Of a stretch of 12,744 bases of DNA, positions 6,706 to 12,744 are shown piece by piece. Source of the DNA: Bacillota bacterium (GTDB lineage Bacteria > Bacillota > UBA994); NCBI GenBank assembly GCA_018725275.1, contig QLUC01000043.1:1-12744 (forward strand). Direction: 5' to 3'. Under the pieces are notes generated by a model. That model was not told the origin of the DNA and did no database searches. It saw only the letters and a program-made list of their open reading frames with translations. Every line of letters begins with the position of its first letter. The stretch's first letter is position 1. Position numbers and translations under genes: made by a program.

Positions 6706-7908
6706 CTATTCGTGATCGAGCTTGAAATGCTGGTGCAATGCCTGTACTGCCCGTTCCATGTCTTTTTCTTCTACAAGGATGGCGATGGTCAGATGAGAGT
6801 CGCTAGTCTGCAAAATACGCACGCCGCTTTCCCGCATAGCTAGGACTATATTCGCCATTACTCCGGGAACCCCACGCATGCCGGCGCCAATGATGCTCAC
6901 CTTAGCACAGTCCGGCTTATGCACGATGCGGAAGGAAAGATCGCGCAAGACTTCATAGACGATAGGGACATCTTTGCTCTCCACAATGAACTTCTTTTCC
7001 TCTGGGCTGACATTGATCAGGTCCACACTGACCAGAGCGAGGGCTAACCTACGAAAAATCTCGTACTCTAGGGTGCCATCGTCGGCCGGGGTGGCGATAG
7101 CCACCTGTGATACGCCGGCCAGATGGGCCACTGCTGTCACCGTCTTGCCCAACTTATTCTCGTAAAGCACCGTATTAGTAATGACCGTCCCACTAGCTTC
7201 GCTCATCGTGCTCTTGACCACTAGGGGGATATGACGTTGCATGGCAAGTTCTACCGCACGGGGATGAACTACCTTCGCTCCTTGGGAGGCCATCTGAAAG
7301 ACCTCGGAATAATCTAGGGCGTTGAGCACACGTGCCGCGGGCACGAGGCGGGGGTCAGCGGTCATGATGCCCTCCACATCGGTGTAGATTTCGATGCATG
7401 TCGCGCCTAAGGCCACACCTAGGGCAGCGGCGGTGGTATCGCTCCCCCCCCTTCCCAAAGTAGTTATATCTCCACCATCACTTGCGCCCTGAAATCCTGC
7501 AACCACTGGTACCACGCCTTGTGCCAATAGACCACGCAAGTAATCCGGTCTCACGGTGATTATCCGCGCATCACCAAAGGTGGAGTCAGTGACTATGCCA
7601 GCTTGCCAGCCGGTAACAGCCTGGGCCTTAATGCCACTCTGGCGCAATGTCGTCGCGAGGATAGCTGCCGAGATCAACTCCCCACAGGCCATCACAATAT
7701 CAAGATCATGTTTTTCGGGGTTTCCAGCTTGCCGGAGAAGGTTTATGAAGGTGTCTGTGGCATATGGATCACCTTTTCGTCCCATCGCTGAAACGACTAC
7801 GACGATGTCGTGCGACGCCCTGCCCTCTCTGACTCTTTGGGTCACCTTCTCGCGCAATTCGTCAGTCGCCACGGATGTCCCACCATACTTTTGAACTACA
7901 ATGCCCAT
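6706..7908 (-). CDS. dapG: Aspartate kinase (DapG-type)
   Basis: 400 residues, close to B. subtilis DapG (404). It phosphorylates aspartate at the first step of the lysine/threonine/methionine and DAP pathway. The kinase domain has KYGGTS (7-12), VVVSAMGRKGDP (37-48), GRGGSDT (152-158) and the TDVEGIMTADPR block (176-187); two C-terminal ACT-type regions follow (about 260-330 and 340-400), which in this family bind the feedback amino acid or diaminopimelate. DapG-type aspartokinases answer to diaminopimelate; the assignment over other isozymes rests on genomic context. ATG 7908 has GGAGG 5 nt upstream. It follows dpaB by 26 nt; in B. subtilis asd fills this place and here it is absent. A run of eight G residues (7451-7444) encodes part of the GRGGSDT motif. 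Confidence 0.96.
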   Translation of the reverse strand: MGIVVQKYGGTSVATDELREKVTQRVREGRASHDIVVVVSAMGRKGDPYATDTFINLLRQAGNPEKHDLDIVMACGELISAAILATTLRQSGIKAQAVTGWQAGIVTDSTFGDARIITVRPDYLRGLLAQGVVPVVAGFQGASDGGDITTLGRGGSDTTAAALGVALGATCIEIYTDVEGIMTADPRLVPAARVLNALDYSEVFQMASQGAKVVHPRAVELAMQRHIPLVVKSTMSEASGTVITNTVLYENKLGKTVTAVAHLAGVSQVAIATPADDGTLEYEIFRRLALALVSVDLINVSPEEKKFIVESKDVPIVYEVLRDLSFRIVHKPDCAKVSIIGAGMRGVPGVMANIVLAMRESGVRILQTSDSHLTIAILVEEKDMERAVQALHQHFKLDHE

Positions 7909-7934
7909 AACTTCCTCCCACCGTCTTCGCTAAT

Positions 7935-8519
7935 CTAATTCGATCCCCGGAGCACCGGTTGCAACTGCATTCCACGTAGCGCATGCTCTGCGGCATCCGG
8001 CAAGAGGTTCATATGCGCAACAAGTGAATTCGGCTTAAACTCAGGGTTATCCTGCGCGAAAGGAACAAAGAAAATATTCTTGCTGTTTAGCAGCCTGCCG
8101 AGATTTACTGCGTTCTGTCCCAAACCATCATTGGTCGATACGGCAATGAGGACGGGTCTTTGATTGCGCAAATGGGCTTTGACCGCCATAGTTACCACAC
8201 TGTCAGTGATAGCGTTGGCAATTTTACCGAGGGTATTGCCGGTGCATGGCGCGACGATAAGGAGATCTAATAGTTTGGCGGGGCCAATAGGTTCTGCCTG
8301 GACGATGGTTTCGATTATAACATGTGCCTTAGAGACCTGAAGTATTTTTTCTTTCCACATGGCGGCTTCGCCAAACTTTGTATCGACCATGGCCGCATTT
8401 TCGCTCATGATGGGCACTAGTTGAGCTCCACGAGCAGTCAGTTCACGGATCTCCGGCAGAACCGCGGAAAATGTGCAGTAAGAAGCTGTCAAGGCGAAAC
8501 CAATGCGCTTGTTTATCAT
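7935..8519 (-). CDS. dpaB: Dipicolinate synthase subunit B
   Basis: 194 residues, similar to B. subtilis SpoVFB (about 200). It is a flavoprotein-like (DFP/UbiX-type fold) protein: KRIGFALTASYCTF (4-17), AEPIGPAKLLDLLIVAPCTG with PCTGNT (91-96) and the following KIANAITDSVVTMA (99-112), and NDGLGQNAVNLG (130-141). With DpaA it makes dipicolinate in the mother cell, the calcium-chelating solute of the spore core. The frame stays open to 8624, but ATG 8519 is the true start: it matches the family N-terminus and is preceded by GGAGAGGTAA. The dpaA stop is one base upstream, indicating translational coupling. Confidence 0.95.
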   Translation of the reverse strand: MINKRIGFALTASYCTFSAVLPEIRELTARGAQLVPIMSENAAMVDTKFGEAAMWKEKILQVSKAHVIIETIVQAEPIGPAKLLDLLIVAPCTGNTLGKIANAITDSVVTMAVKAHLRNQRPVLIAVSTNDGLGQNAVNLGRLLNSKNIFFVPFAQDNPEFKPNSLVAHMNLLPDAAEHALRGMQLQPVLRGSN

Positions 8520-8520
8520 T

Positions 8521-9405
8521 TTACCTCTCCTTCGCAATGTTTTCCACAATAAGACGAGGGAGGACCGCGCCGAGGATTTGTCCCGCTGATTCAGGCACAC
8601 ACTTGCCTGGCAGGCCGGGCGCAAGAACAGCTTTTCGCTGTAGTTCCGCCGCTGCTACGTAGTCGATTCCTCCAGGTTTAGAGGCGATATCCACGATTGT
8701 AACCTTGGGATTTGATGCTTGCAGGAGATCACGGCCGACAATTAACGCGGGTACAGTGTTAAAAACCAGGTCCATGCGAGAAAAAGTTTGCGATAATTCG
8801 GCCTCGGGAACCTTGATAAAACCCAAGGCGACAGCTCTAGCAAGGTCGCTGTTCTGTCTTGCAAAGACATAGGTCTCTGCGCCCATATTTTTGAGCAGGT
8901 GAGCAAGAATAGTGCCACAACGCCCAAGGCCTAAGACCATTGCTTTGCTCTGATGGATGGTCTTCTGCGTCAATTCTTGTGCCAATCGCACCGCTCCTTC
9001 GGCTGTAGGGACCGCATTTAAATAGGCCAGCTCATCATCGTCTCCGATTTCCACCAGAGTCCAGGCGTAGAGTCTGGCCAACTCACGCAGTTTCGGACCA
9101 GCCACACCGCTTAATACTAACAAACCCGGGGCTCTGTACTCCCCGAGGAGCGATGTAGGCTCGTTGCCAAAGGTACTATTGACCGCACCCGTTTCGTCGC
9201 AACCCTGCATTGGTAATACCAGCGCGTGACACTCCCGTACAGTTCTTTCCAGATTGCAGTGTAGAATGTCCAGAATAGGTGGGAGCCGCTCGACCCCAAC
9301 CCCATAGAGTCTAGCCCCAAGTGCGAGTAAGCTTGGAATAAAGTGCAGAACCCGCAGGTCACCGCCTACCACGCCGATGCGCAAACCAGCTAAAGTGGCA
9401 GCCAC
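8521..9405 (-). CDS. dpaA: Dipicolinate synthase subunit A
   Basis: 294 residues, like B. subtilis SpoVFA (297). An N-terminal domain (RIGVVGGDLR near 9-18, and NAVPTAEGA at 130-138) is followed by an NAD(P)-binding Rossmann domain with GLGRCG (159-164), LVFNTVPA (213-220), DIASKPGGIDY (239-249) and APGLPGKCVPESAG (262-275), all family hallmarks. DpaA-DpaB oxidises the DapA product (as dihydrodipicolinate) to pyridine-2,6-dicarboxylate. Start: ATG 9411 begins immediately after a perfect AGGAGG with no spacer, so GTG 9405, which follows the same AGGAGG by 6 nt, is preferred. It is the first gene of the block, 85 nt after ymxH and its terminator, with a candidate sporulation promoter in the gap. 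Confidence 0.96.
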   Translation of the reverse strand: MAATLAGLRIGVVGGDLRVLHFIPSLLALGARLYGVGVERLPPILDILHCNLERTVRECHALVLPMQGCDETGAVNSTFGNEPTSLLGEYRAPGLLVLSGVAGPKLRELARLYAWTLVEIGDDDELAYLNAVPTAEGAVRLAQELTQKTIHQSKAMVLGLGRCGTILAHLLKNMGAETYVFARQNSDLARAVALGFIKVPEAELSQTFSRMDLVFNTVPALIVGRDLLQASNPKVTIVDIASKPGGIDYVAAAELQRKAVLAPGLPGKCVPESAGQILGAVLPRLIVENIAKER

Positions 9406-9411
9406 AGGCAT

Positions 9412-9417
9412 CCTCCT
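9412..9417 (-). promoter_or_regulatory. Ribosome binding site that decides the dpaA start
   Basis: A perfect AGGAGG abuts ATG 9411 (spacing 0) and lies 6 nt before GTG 9405. The second spacing is normal, so GTG 9405 should be the initiator. Confidence 0.6.
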
Positions 9418-9435
9418 ATCAACTACTGTAACATC

Positions 9436-9462
9436 ACTATATGTTGCATGTAGCTGCTAGGT
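9436..9462 (-). promoter_or_regulatory. Candidate mother-cell (SigK-like) promoter of dpaA, with a dyad over its -10
   Basis: On the minus strand AC (9462-9461) is followed after 17 nt by CATATAGTG (9443-9435). This resembles the B. subtilis SigK pattern AC-N16/17-CATAnnnTA with one mismatch in the final TA. Dipicolinate synthase is SigK-driven in B. subtilis, and the site follows a terminator directly. A dyad AACAT-N6-ATGTT (9430-9445) covers the -10. The overlapping TATAGT could instead be a sigma-A -10, but no matching -35 is seen. Confidence 0.35.
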
Positions 9463-9468
9463 GAGAGG

Positions 9469-9498
9469 AAAAAGAGCCCCCGAACGATGCTCAGAGGC
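9469..9498 (-). terminator. Rho-independent terminator after ymxH
   Basis: The minus strand folds GCCTCTGA (9498-9491) onto TCGGGGGC (9483-9476): 8 consecutive pairs, two of them G-U, around a 7-nt loop, then TCTTTTT (9475-9469). The ymxH stop TGA (9493-9491) forms the top of the 5' stem. It separates the ylxY-spoIID-M16-ymxH group from dpaA. Confidence 0.65.
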
Positions 9499-9736
9499 CC
9501 TTCTTCCCTATGTCGAGGATGATCATGTCCTGCCCTATTTTCTTAACCGCTGTCCAGGAGAGTATGCTCTCACTTCGCCCGCGAGCTAGACCCAACAAAC
9601 CACGCTTAAAAAGTACAAGAGAGAGTATTTTCCCTGTGCGCGAGTTTATCACCAAGTCACTGTCACCGAGCAGGCCTAATCGCGAACCGTCGAAAGTGTT
9701 TATTATCTCCCTATTGGTGAGCTCACTAAATATCAT
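9491..9736 (-). CDS. ymxH: YmxH/YlmC-family PRC-barrel protein
   Basis: 81 residues, close to B. subtilis YmxH (85). It is a single PRC-barrel-like beta domain, opening MIFSELTNREIINTFDGSRLG, with LVINSRTGKILSLVLF in the middle and ending SWTAVKKIGQDMIILDI. The molecular function is unknown; related YlmC proteins also occur in sporulation gene neighbourhoods. The frame is open up to 9838, but ATG 9736 has GAGGTGA 5 nt upstream and matches the family N-terminus. It is 40 nt from the M16 peptidase gene, the same pair as mlpA-ymxH in Bacillus. Confidence 0.9.
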   Translation of the reverse strand: MIFSELTNREIINTFDGSRLGLLGDSDLVINSRTGKILSLVLFKRGLLGLARGRSESILSWTAVKKIGQDMIILDIGKKGL

Positions 9737-9776
9737 GCCGATCACCTCATCTAATTTTATGATGAAGTCCCGGTCT

Positions 9777-11039
9777 CTAGAATGCGGCGTGCAGCGCTTG
9801 GCGCAGGTTTGGCAATTCCGCTGTCGGTCCAAGGGCACAGAGAGAACTGTGGCTATTAAGTAGCATTGTTCCAGCCAGTCTTTGAATGTCTGCGGGCGTC
9901 ACGGACTCTATCTTCCTGATGATCTCGGCAGTCGACGTGACCTCACCCAGCAAAAGAAGGCCGCGCCCCATGCGGCTCATGCGGTTCGCGGTGCTCTCTA
10001 GCCCCATAATAATAGAACCCTTCACTTGCTCACGCGCTCTACTGAGCTCAACATCGTTCACCAGGCCAGATTTTAGCGCTCCCAACTCACCGCCAATGGC
10101 AGAGAGAAGCTGCTCGGCATTGCGAGGAGAAAGACCGGCGTAAATGCCATAGTAGCCGTTCGGCACAAAGGAAGCACTGTACGAGTAGATGCTATACACG
10201 ATGCCCATCTCTTCCCGGACTTTTTGAAAGAGGCGTGAGGACATCCCAGAGCCCAAAATATTATTGAGCATACCAAGGGTATAGATGTCCTCGTGTTGCC
10301 ATGGCAAACCAGGGAAACCCAAACAAATGTGGAGCTGTTCTGTCTGCTTGGCGACTAGGCAGGTCCGCTCTGCATAAGGGATGACCACGGGCAAGCGAAC
10401 ATCAGCCTCAAGATCACGGTGCAGAATAAATTTTTCTTCTAGTAATTCCATGAGCTGTTCGTGGTCAAGATTGCCTGCGGCGGTCACCACGATATTTTTC
10501 GGATGATAGTGGCGCCGATAAAAATCCCAACACTTTTGTTGGTCGAGAGCCAAGATGCTAGACCTATTACCTAAGATAGGTAAACCCAGAGGGTGGTTAG
10601 GCCAGATGGTGGATGCTAAGTAGTCATGGATTAGTTCATCGGGGGCATCTTCGTAAAGGGAAATTTCTTCAAGCACGATTTGCTTCTCTTTTTCTACATC
10701 AGCAATCTCGAAATTCGGGGCGCTCAGCATATTGCCTAACACATCCACCGCTAATCCCAGATGCTCCATGAGGACTTTGACATAGAAACAAGTGTACTCC
10801 TTAGTAGTATAGGCATTGAGTTCGCCCCCAACAGCGTCAATGGCCTCTACGATTTCACGGGCACTCCGTTTTTGACTGCCCTTAAAGAACATGTGTTCGA
10901 GAAAATGCGAAACTCCTTGCTCAGCTTCTTGTTCGTACAGGGTTCCTGAACGGACCCAAAACCCAAGCGCAACCGTCTGCACGTGGGGGATGTATTCACT
11001 CGCCACCACTATGCCCGCTCCATTCTTACTAACGCGCAT
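9777..11039 (-). CDS. M16-family zinc metallopeptidase (MlpA/YmxG-like)
   Basis: 420 residues. It carries the inverted zinc motif HFLEH (45-49): His45 and His49 bind zinc and Glu48 is the catalytic base. The distal zinc ligand is Glu124 or Glu125 in IVLEEISLYEDAPDE, about 75 residues later as in the family. GGELNAYTTKEYTCFYVKVL (71-90) and, in the second half, GSGMSSRLFQKVREEMGIVYSIYS are typical. It is related to mitochondrial processing peptidase beta and to B. subtilis MlpA. No signal peptide is visible, so it is probably cytoplasmic; substrate unknown. ATG 11039 has GAGGGG 5 nt upstream, and the spoIID stop is 14 nt away. Confidence 0.95.
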   Translation of the reverse strand: MRVSKNGAGIVVASEYIPHVQTVALGFWVRSGTLYEQEAEQGVSHFLEHMFFKGSQKRSAREIVEAIDAVGGELNAYTTKEYTCFYVKVLMEHLGLAVDVLGNMLSAPNFEIADVEKEKQIVLEEISLYEDAPDELIHDYLASTIWPNHPLGLPILGNRSSILALDQQKCWDFYRRHYHPKNIVVTAAGNLDHEQLMELLEEKFILHRDLEADVRLPVVIPYAERTCLVAKQTEQLHICLGFPGLPWQHEDIYTLGMLNNILGSGMSSRLFQKVREEMGIVYSIYSYSASFVPNGYYGIYAGLSPRNAEQLLSAIGGELGALKSGLVNDVELSRAREQVKGSIIMGLESTANRMSRMGRGLLLLGEVTSTAEIIRKIESVTPADIQRLAGTMLLNSHSSLCALGPTAELPNLRQALHAAF

Positions 11040-11053
11040 CCTAACCCCTCAAT

Positions 11054-12481
11054 TCACCACATTCGGGCAATTCTCACTCCGGTGTAGAAACGCTTGATGA
11101 TATCACGGTAGTTATACCCATCTCTAGCTAACCCAAATGCTCCCCATTGTGACATCCCAACACCATGTCCATGCCCTTGGCCAATGAACTCGACGAAAGA
11201 CGGCTGTCTCGGCAGCAAGACATGATATAAACCGGCGAAATTTCCGACTTCATACGAGAAGGCGGGTTGATAAAGCGGCGCACTGAAGGGCAGGAGTAGG
11301 TCATCGAGCTCCCTCACCGAAAATTTGGTGCTACGCATGAGTGTACGGTCTAAAGTTGCCCGCATTTCTGCCGCCGGGACAAAGGCTTCTCCAGAGGCTG
11401 AGTTGATGCGAACGGAGCCAACATGTCCTGCGTCGACCAAGTTATGTACTGCGACCTGGTAGGGATAGTGCGCACGGAATCCCCTCGCACTGAGCCGTTC
11501 AGCAAATTCCTTCCAGGTGATCCTTCTGGTCCAAGTCATGACGGGCTCCTCAGGAATGCTTACCGCTTTCAGGTAGGGGGTCACTCCACCCCACACATGC
11601 TCACTGTTACGAGTTTGCCCACCGGCATGGGCATGGTAGACGGCGTCAATGACTATGTTTCCGTGCAGAATAATTTCGCCCCTGGTTTCCAGTACCGCTT
11701 GGCTCGAGCGGGGATGCTCACTTGTCAATGCTCCGTAAGCCTGGCAATGGATGGTACTGCAGAGGTCAAAGCCATCAGCTTCATGCCTGCCCTTCTGCCG
11801 CACCGCATACGTGCGCGCCGCCAAGGCCTGTGCTTTCAGGGCCTCGAGAGACCATGCGGCGGGCATTTCATTGGGTACTACTCCACGGAGATAATCCTCC
11901 ATGGACAACACGTTCACCGATGTCAGCATCTCACGTCGATTGGGGTTCAGCACAATCTGGCCACGAAAGGTGGTTTTGGCTACTTTCACTGGGTTTGGCC
12001 CAGGATTGACCACCATCGATGCGTCGCGCAAAACAACTGTTTCATCCCGCGGAAAAGTCACGACCAGCACCCGTGGTTGCTGACCCGGCAACCACGGGAG
12101 ATAAGTGGGAACAGCTTCCCAAGGGAGTCTTTGATTGGGCTCGGGCGCGAGCAGCATTAAGTTGTATCCACTCGCCATCGATAACACTCGTGTCGGCCAG
12201 TGCGCCATAAACGAGCGCTGCAGCCAGAGAGCAGCATTTTGGGAGGAAATTTCTCCAAGACTAGCTCTTGGCGCCATTAACTGCAACTGAATTTCGCTAT
12301 TTGCGGGTAATACCTTGCTGTGCAATACATCGCTACGCCAAGCGACCTCGCCGCCGCTGAGCGACACTTTGAGATGGCGCTCATTCCATCCGATGGCAAT
12401 ATTCGGATTAGCGCTAACAGCTGGGAGATTTACGCTCATTGCCAGCACAAACCCCAAGACCAACCACCAAGCTACCTTCAC
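11054..12481 (-). CDS. spoIID: SpoIID/LytB-domain secreted protein (lytic transglycosylase family)
   Basis: 475 residues from GTG 12481. A signal peptide (about 1-24, K then WWLVLGFVLAMSVNL, likely cut after AVSA) is followed by about 160 residues of poorly recognised N-terminal region and then the SpoIID domain. That domain has SMEDYLRGVVPNEMP with the probable catalytic Glu205, LKAQALAARTYA, CSTIHC (241-246; Cys and His residues of this type bind zinc in Clostridioides difficile SpoIID) and the C-terminal GHGHGVGMSQWGAFGLA. B. subtilis SpoIID (about 340 residues) cleaves denuded glycan strands during engulfment. GTG 12490 is a longer start but overlaps the AGGAGG (12495-12490); GTG 12481 lies 8 nt after it. 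Linkage to a deacetylase gene suggests spore wall work, but this could be a paralogue rather than the engulfment SpoIID. Confidence 0.9.
   Translation of the reverse strand: MKVAWWLVLGFVLAMSVNLPAVSANPNIAIGWNERHLKVSLSGGEVAWRSDVLHSKVLPANSEIQLQLMAPRASLGEISSQNAALWLQRSFMAHWPTRVLSMASGYNLMLLAPEPNQRLPWEAVPTYLPWLPGQQPRVLVVTFPRDETVVLRDASMVVNPGPNPVKVAKTTFRGQIVLNPNRREMLTSVNVLSMEDYLRGVVPNEMPAAWSLEALKAQALAARTYAVRQKGRHEADGFDLCSTIHCQAYGALTSEHPRSSQAVLETRGEIILHGNIVIDAVYHAHAGGQTRNSEHVWGGVTPYLKAVSIPEEPVMTWTRRITWKEFAERLSARGFRAHYPYQVAVHNLVDAGHVGSVRINSASGEAFVPAAEMRATLDRTLMRSTKFSVRELDDLLLPFSAPLYQPAFSYEVGNFAGLYHVLLPRQPSFVEFIGQGHGHGVGMSQWGAFGLARDGYNYRDIIKRFYTGVRIARMW
12070..12098. repeat. Perfect 11-bp inverted repeat inside spoIID
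   Basis: CCCGTGGTTGC (12070-12080) and its exact complement GCAACCACGGG (12088-12098) flank a 7-nt loop. It lies in the N-terminal half of the spoIID coding region, encoding the segment LPWLPGQQPR. No T-tract follows on either strand. Confidence 0.9.
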
Positions 12482-12489
12482 ACGCGACA

Positions 12490-12495
12490 CCTCCT
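12490..12495 (-). promoter_or_regulatory. Ribosome binding site that decides the spoIID start
   Basis: A perfect AGGAGG overlaps the outermost GTG (12490-12488) and lies 8 nt before GTG 12481, which then starts the protein right at the lysine of the signal peptide. Confidence 0.6.
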
Positions 12496-12496
12496 A

Positions 12497-12744
12497 CTAA
12501 GGGAGAGGGGAAAGCAACTCTCCCAATGTGACCAACACAAACCCCATCTCCTGTAGTGCTGGGATCATCACCTTTAAGGCGCGGGGCGTGTCCCTTGCCG
12601 GATGCATGAGGACTATGGCCCCGTTATGAGCGCGTGGTACTACGCGCTGCACTATTTTGTCCACCCCTTGGCGCATCCAATCAGCCGTATCGAGACTGCA
12701 AAGCACCGTCTGGTATCCCAACGAAACCGCGATGTCGATTACGT
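12497..12744 (-). CDS. Polysaccharide deacetylase (YlxY/PdaB-like), C-terminal part
   Basis: Only the last 81 codons or so are in the window; the 5' part lies to the right. The fragment shows late NodB-domain motifs: SLDTADW (16-22, the conserved D-W block) and IVLMHPARDTPRAL (43-56), where the His of LMHP is the usual motif-5 catalytic histidine, followed by LQEMGFVLVTLGELL typical of the domain end. Such enzymes remove acetyl groups from peptidoglycan or chitin-like glycans. In B. subtilis ylxY stands just before mlpA-ymxH, matching this position. An internal TTG at 12721 is not a start, because the frame continues upstream in homologous sequence (VIDIAVSLGY). The stop TAG is 15 nt before spoIID. 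Confidence 0.85.
   Translation of the reverse strand, partial: VIDIAVSLGYQTVLCSLDTADWMRQGVDKIVQRVVPRAHNGAIVLMHPARDTPRALKVMIPALQEMGFVLVTLGELLSPLP

Noticed and set aside
7331..7345. CGTGCC-GCG-GGCACG hairpin in dapG
   Set aside because: A six-bp GC stem inside a conserved coding region with no tail; no sign of regulatory use.
8520..8624. N-terminal extension of dpaB by 35 codons into dpaA
   Set aside because: The extension overlaps the conserved dpaA C-terminus, has no match to the DpaB family N-terminus, and ATG 8519 has its own ribosome site.
9737..9838. N-terminal extension of ymxH by 34 codons
   Set aside because: It runs into the end of the M16 gene and is Cys/Arg-rich without family resemblance; ATG 9736 has a good Shine-Dalgarno and matches the expected length.
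10567..10583. 7-bp perfect inverted repeat with a 3-nt loop inside the M16 gene
   Set aside because: It is short, AT-rich and has no T-tract or regulatory position; stems of this size occur by chance in 13 kb.
11423..12160. A 245-codon open frame on the plus strand opposite spoIID
   Set aside because: It is antisense to a well-supported SpoIID gene, has no recognisable motif, is low in domain-like pattern, and no good ribosome site precedes it. It is a shadow of the coding strand.
1..12744. A novel defence, mobile or biosynthetic system
   Set aside because: Every stretch is explained by known sporulation, cell-wall, lysine-pathway or radical SAM families; I found no transposase, integrase, toxin-antitoxin pair, array or unassigned gene cluster.

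Overview
The window looks like chromosomal DNA from an endospore-forming Firmicute (Bacillota). Gene content (spoIID, dpaA/dpaB, spoIIIE, tepA, ylzJ, ymxH, an MlpA-type M16 peptidase, a YlxY-type deacetylase) and order resemble the Bacillus subtilis ylxY-mlpA-ymxH-spoVFA-spoVFB-asd-dapG-dapA-rnjB-tepA-ylzJ-spoIIIE region. The differences (no asd, no rnjB, added spoIID and uppP, a ygiQ-type gene after rodZ) argue against Bacillus itself and suggest a Clostridia-like or other deep lineage; this is inference. Every recognisable gene lies on the minus strand, so the window is read from right to left.

Layout in transcription order. (1) 12744-9491: C-terminal part of a YlxY/PdaB-like polysaccharide deacetylase, a secreted SpoIID/LytB protein, an M16 zinc peptidase and the small PRC-barrel protein YmxH, ended by a rho-independent terminator whose stem includes the ymxH stop codon. 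(2) 9462-4838: a sporulation/diaminopimelate block with a candidate sporulation promoter, dpaA-dpaB (dipicolinate synthase), dapG (aspartokinase), dapA (4-hydroxy-tetrahydrodipicolinate synthase), tepA (ClpP-fold protease) and ylzJ, followed by a weak hairpin. (3) 4756-940: an extended -10 promoter, then uppP (undecaprenyl-diphosphate phosphatase), spoIIIE/ftsK (DNA translocase) and a RodZ-like membrane HTH gene, ended by a second terminator that holds the rodZ stop codon. (4) 925-1: the N-terminal 308 codons of a YgiQ-family radical SAM protein, cut by the window edge at its first cluster cysteine.

The genes share a theme of spore and cell-wall building. DapG and DapA feed lysine, diaminopimelate (peptidoglycan) and dipicolinate; DpaAB diverts the DapA product to the spore-core solute dipicolinate; UppP recycles the wall lipid carrier; SpoIID and the deacetylase remodel peptidoglycan; SpoIIIE moves chromosome into the forespore; RodZ relates to cell shape.

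The window is fully tiled: the largest gene-free gaps are about 116 bp (before uppP) and 85 bp (before dpaA). I see no tRNA, rRNA, CRISPR array, insertion sequence or phage gene, and no new multi-gene system. The points worth a second look are local: start sites decided by Shine-Dalgarno position, terminators fused to stop codons, a perfect 11-bp inverted repeat inside spoIID, homopolymer tracts inside genes, and departures from the usual gene order.
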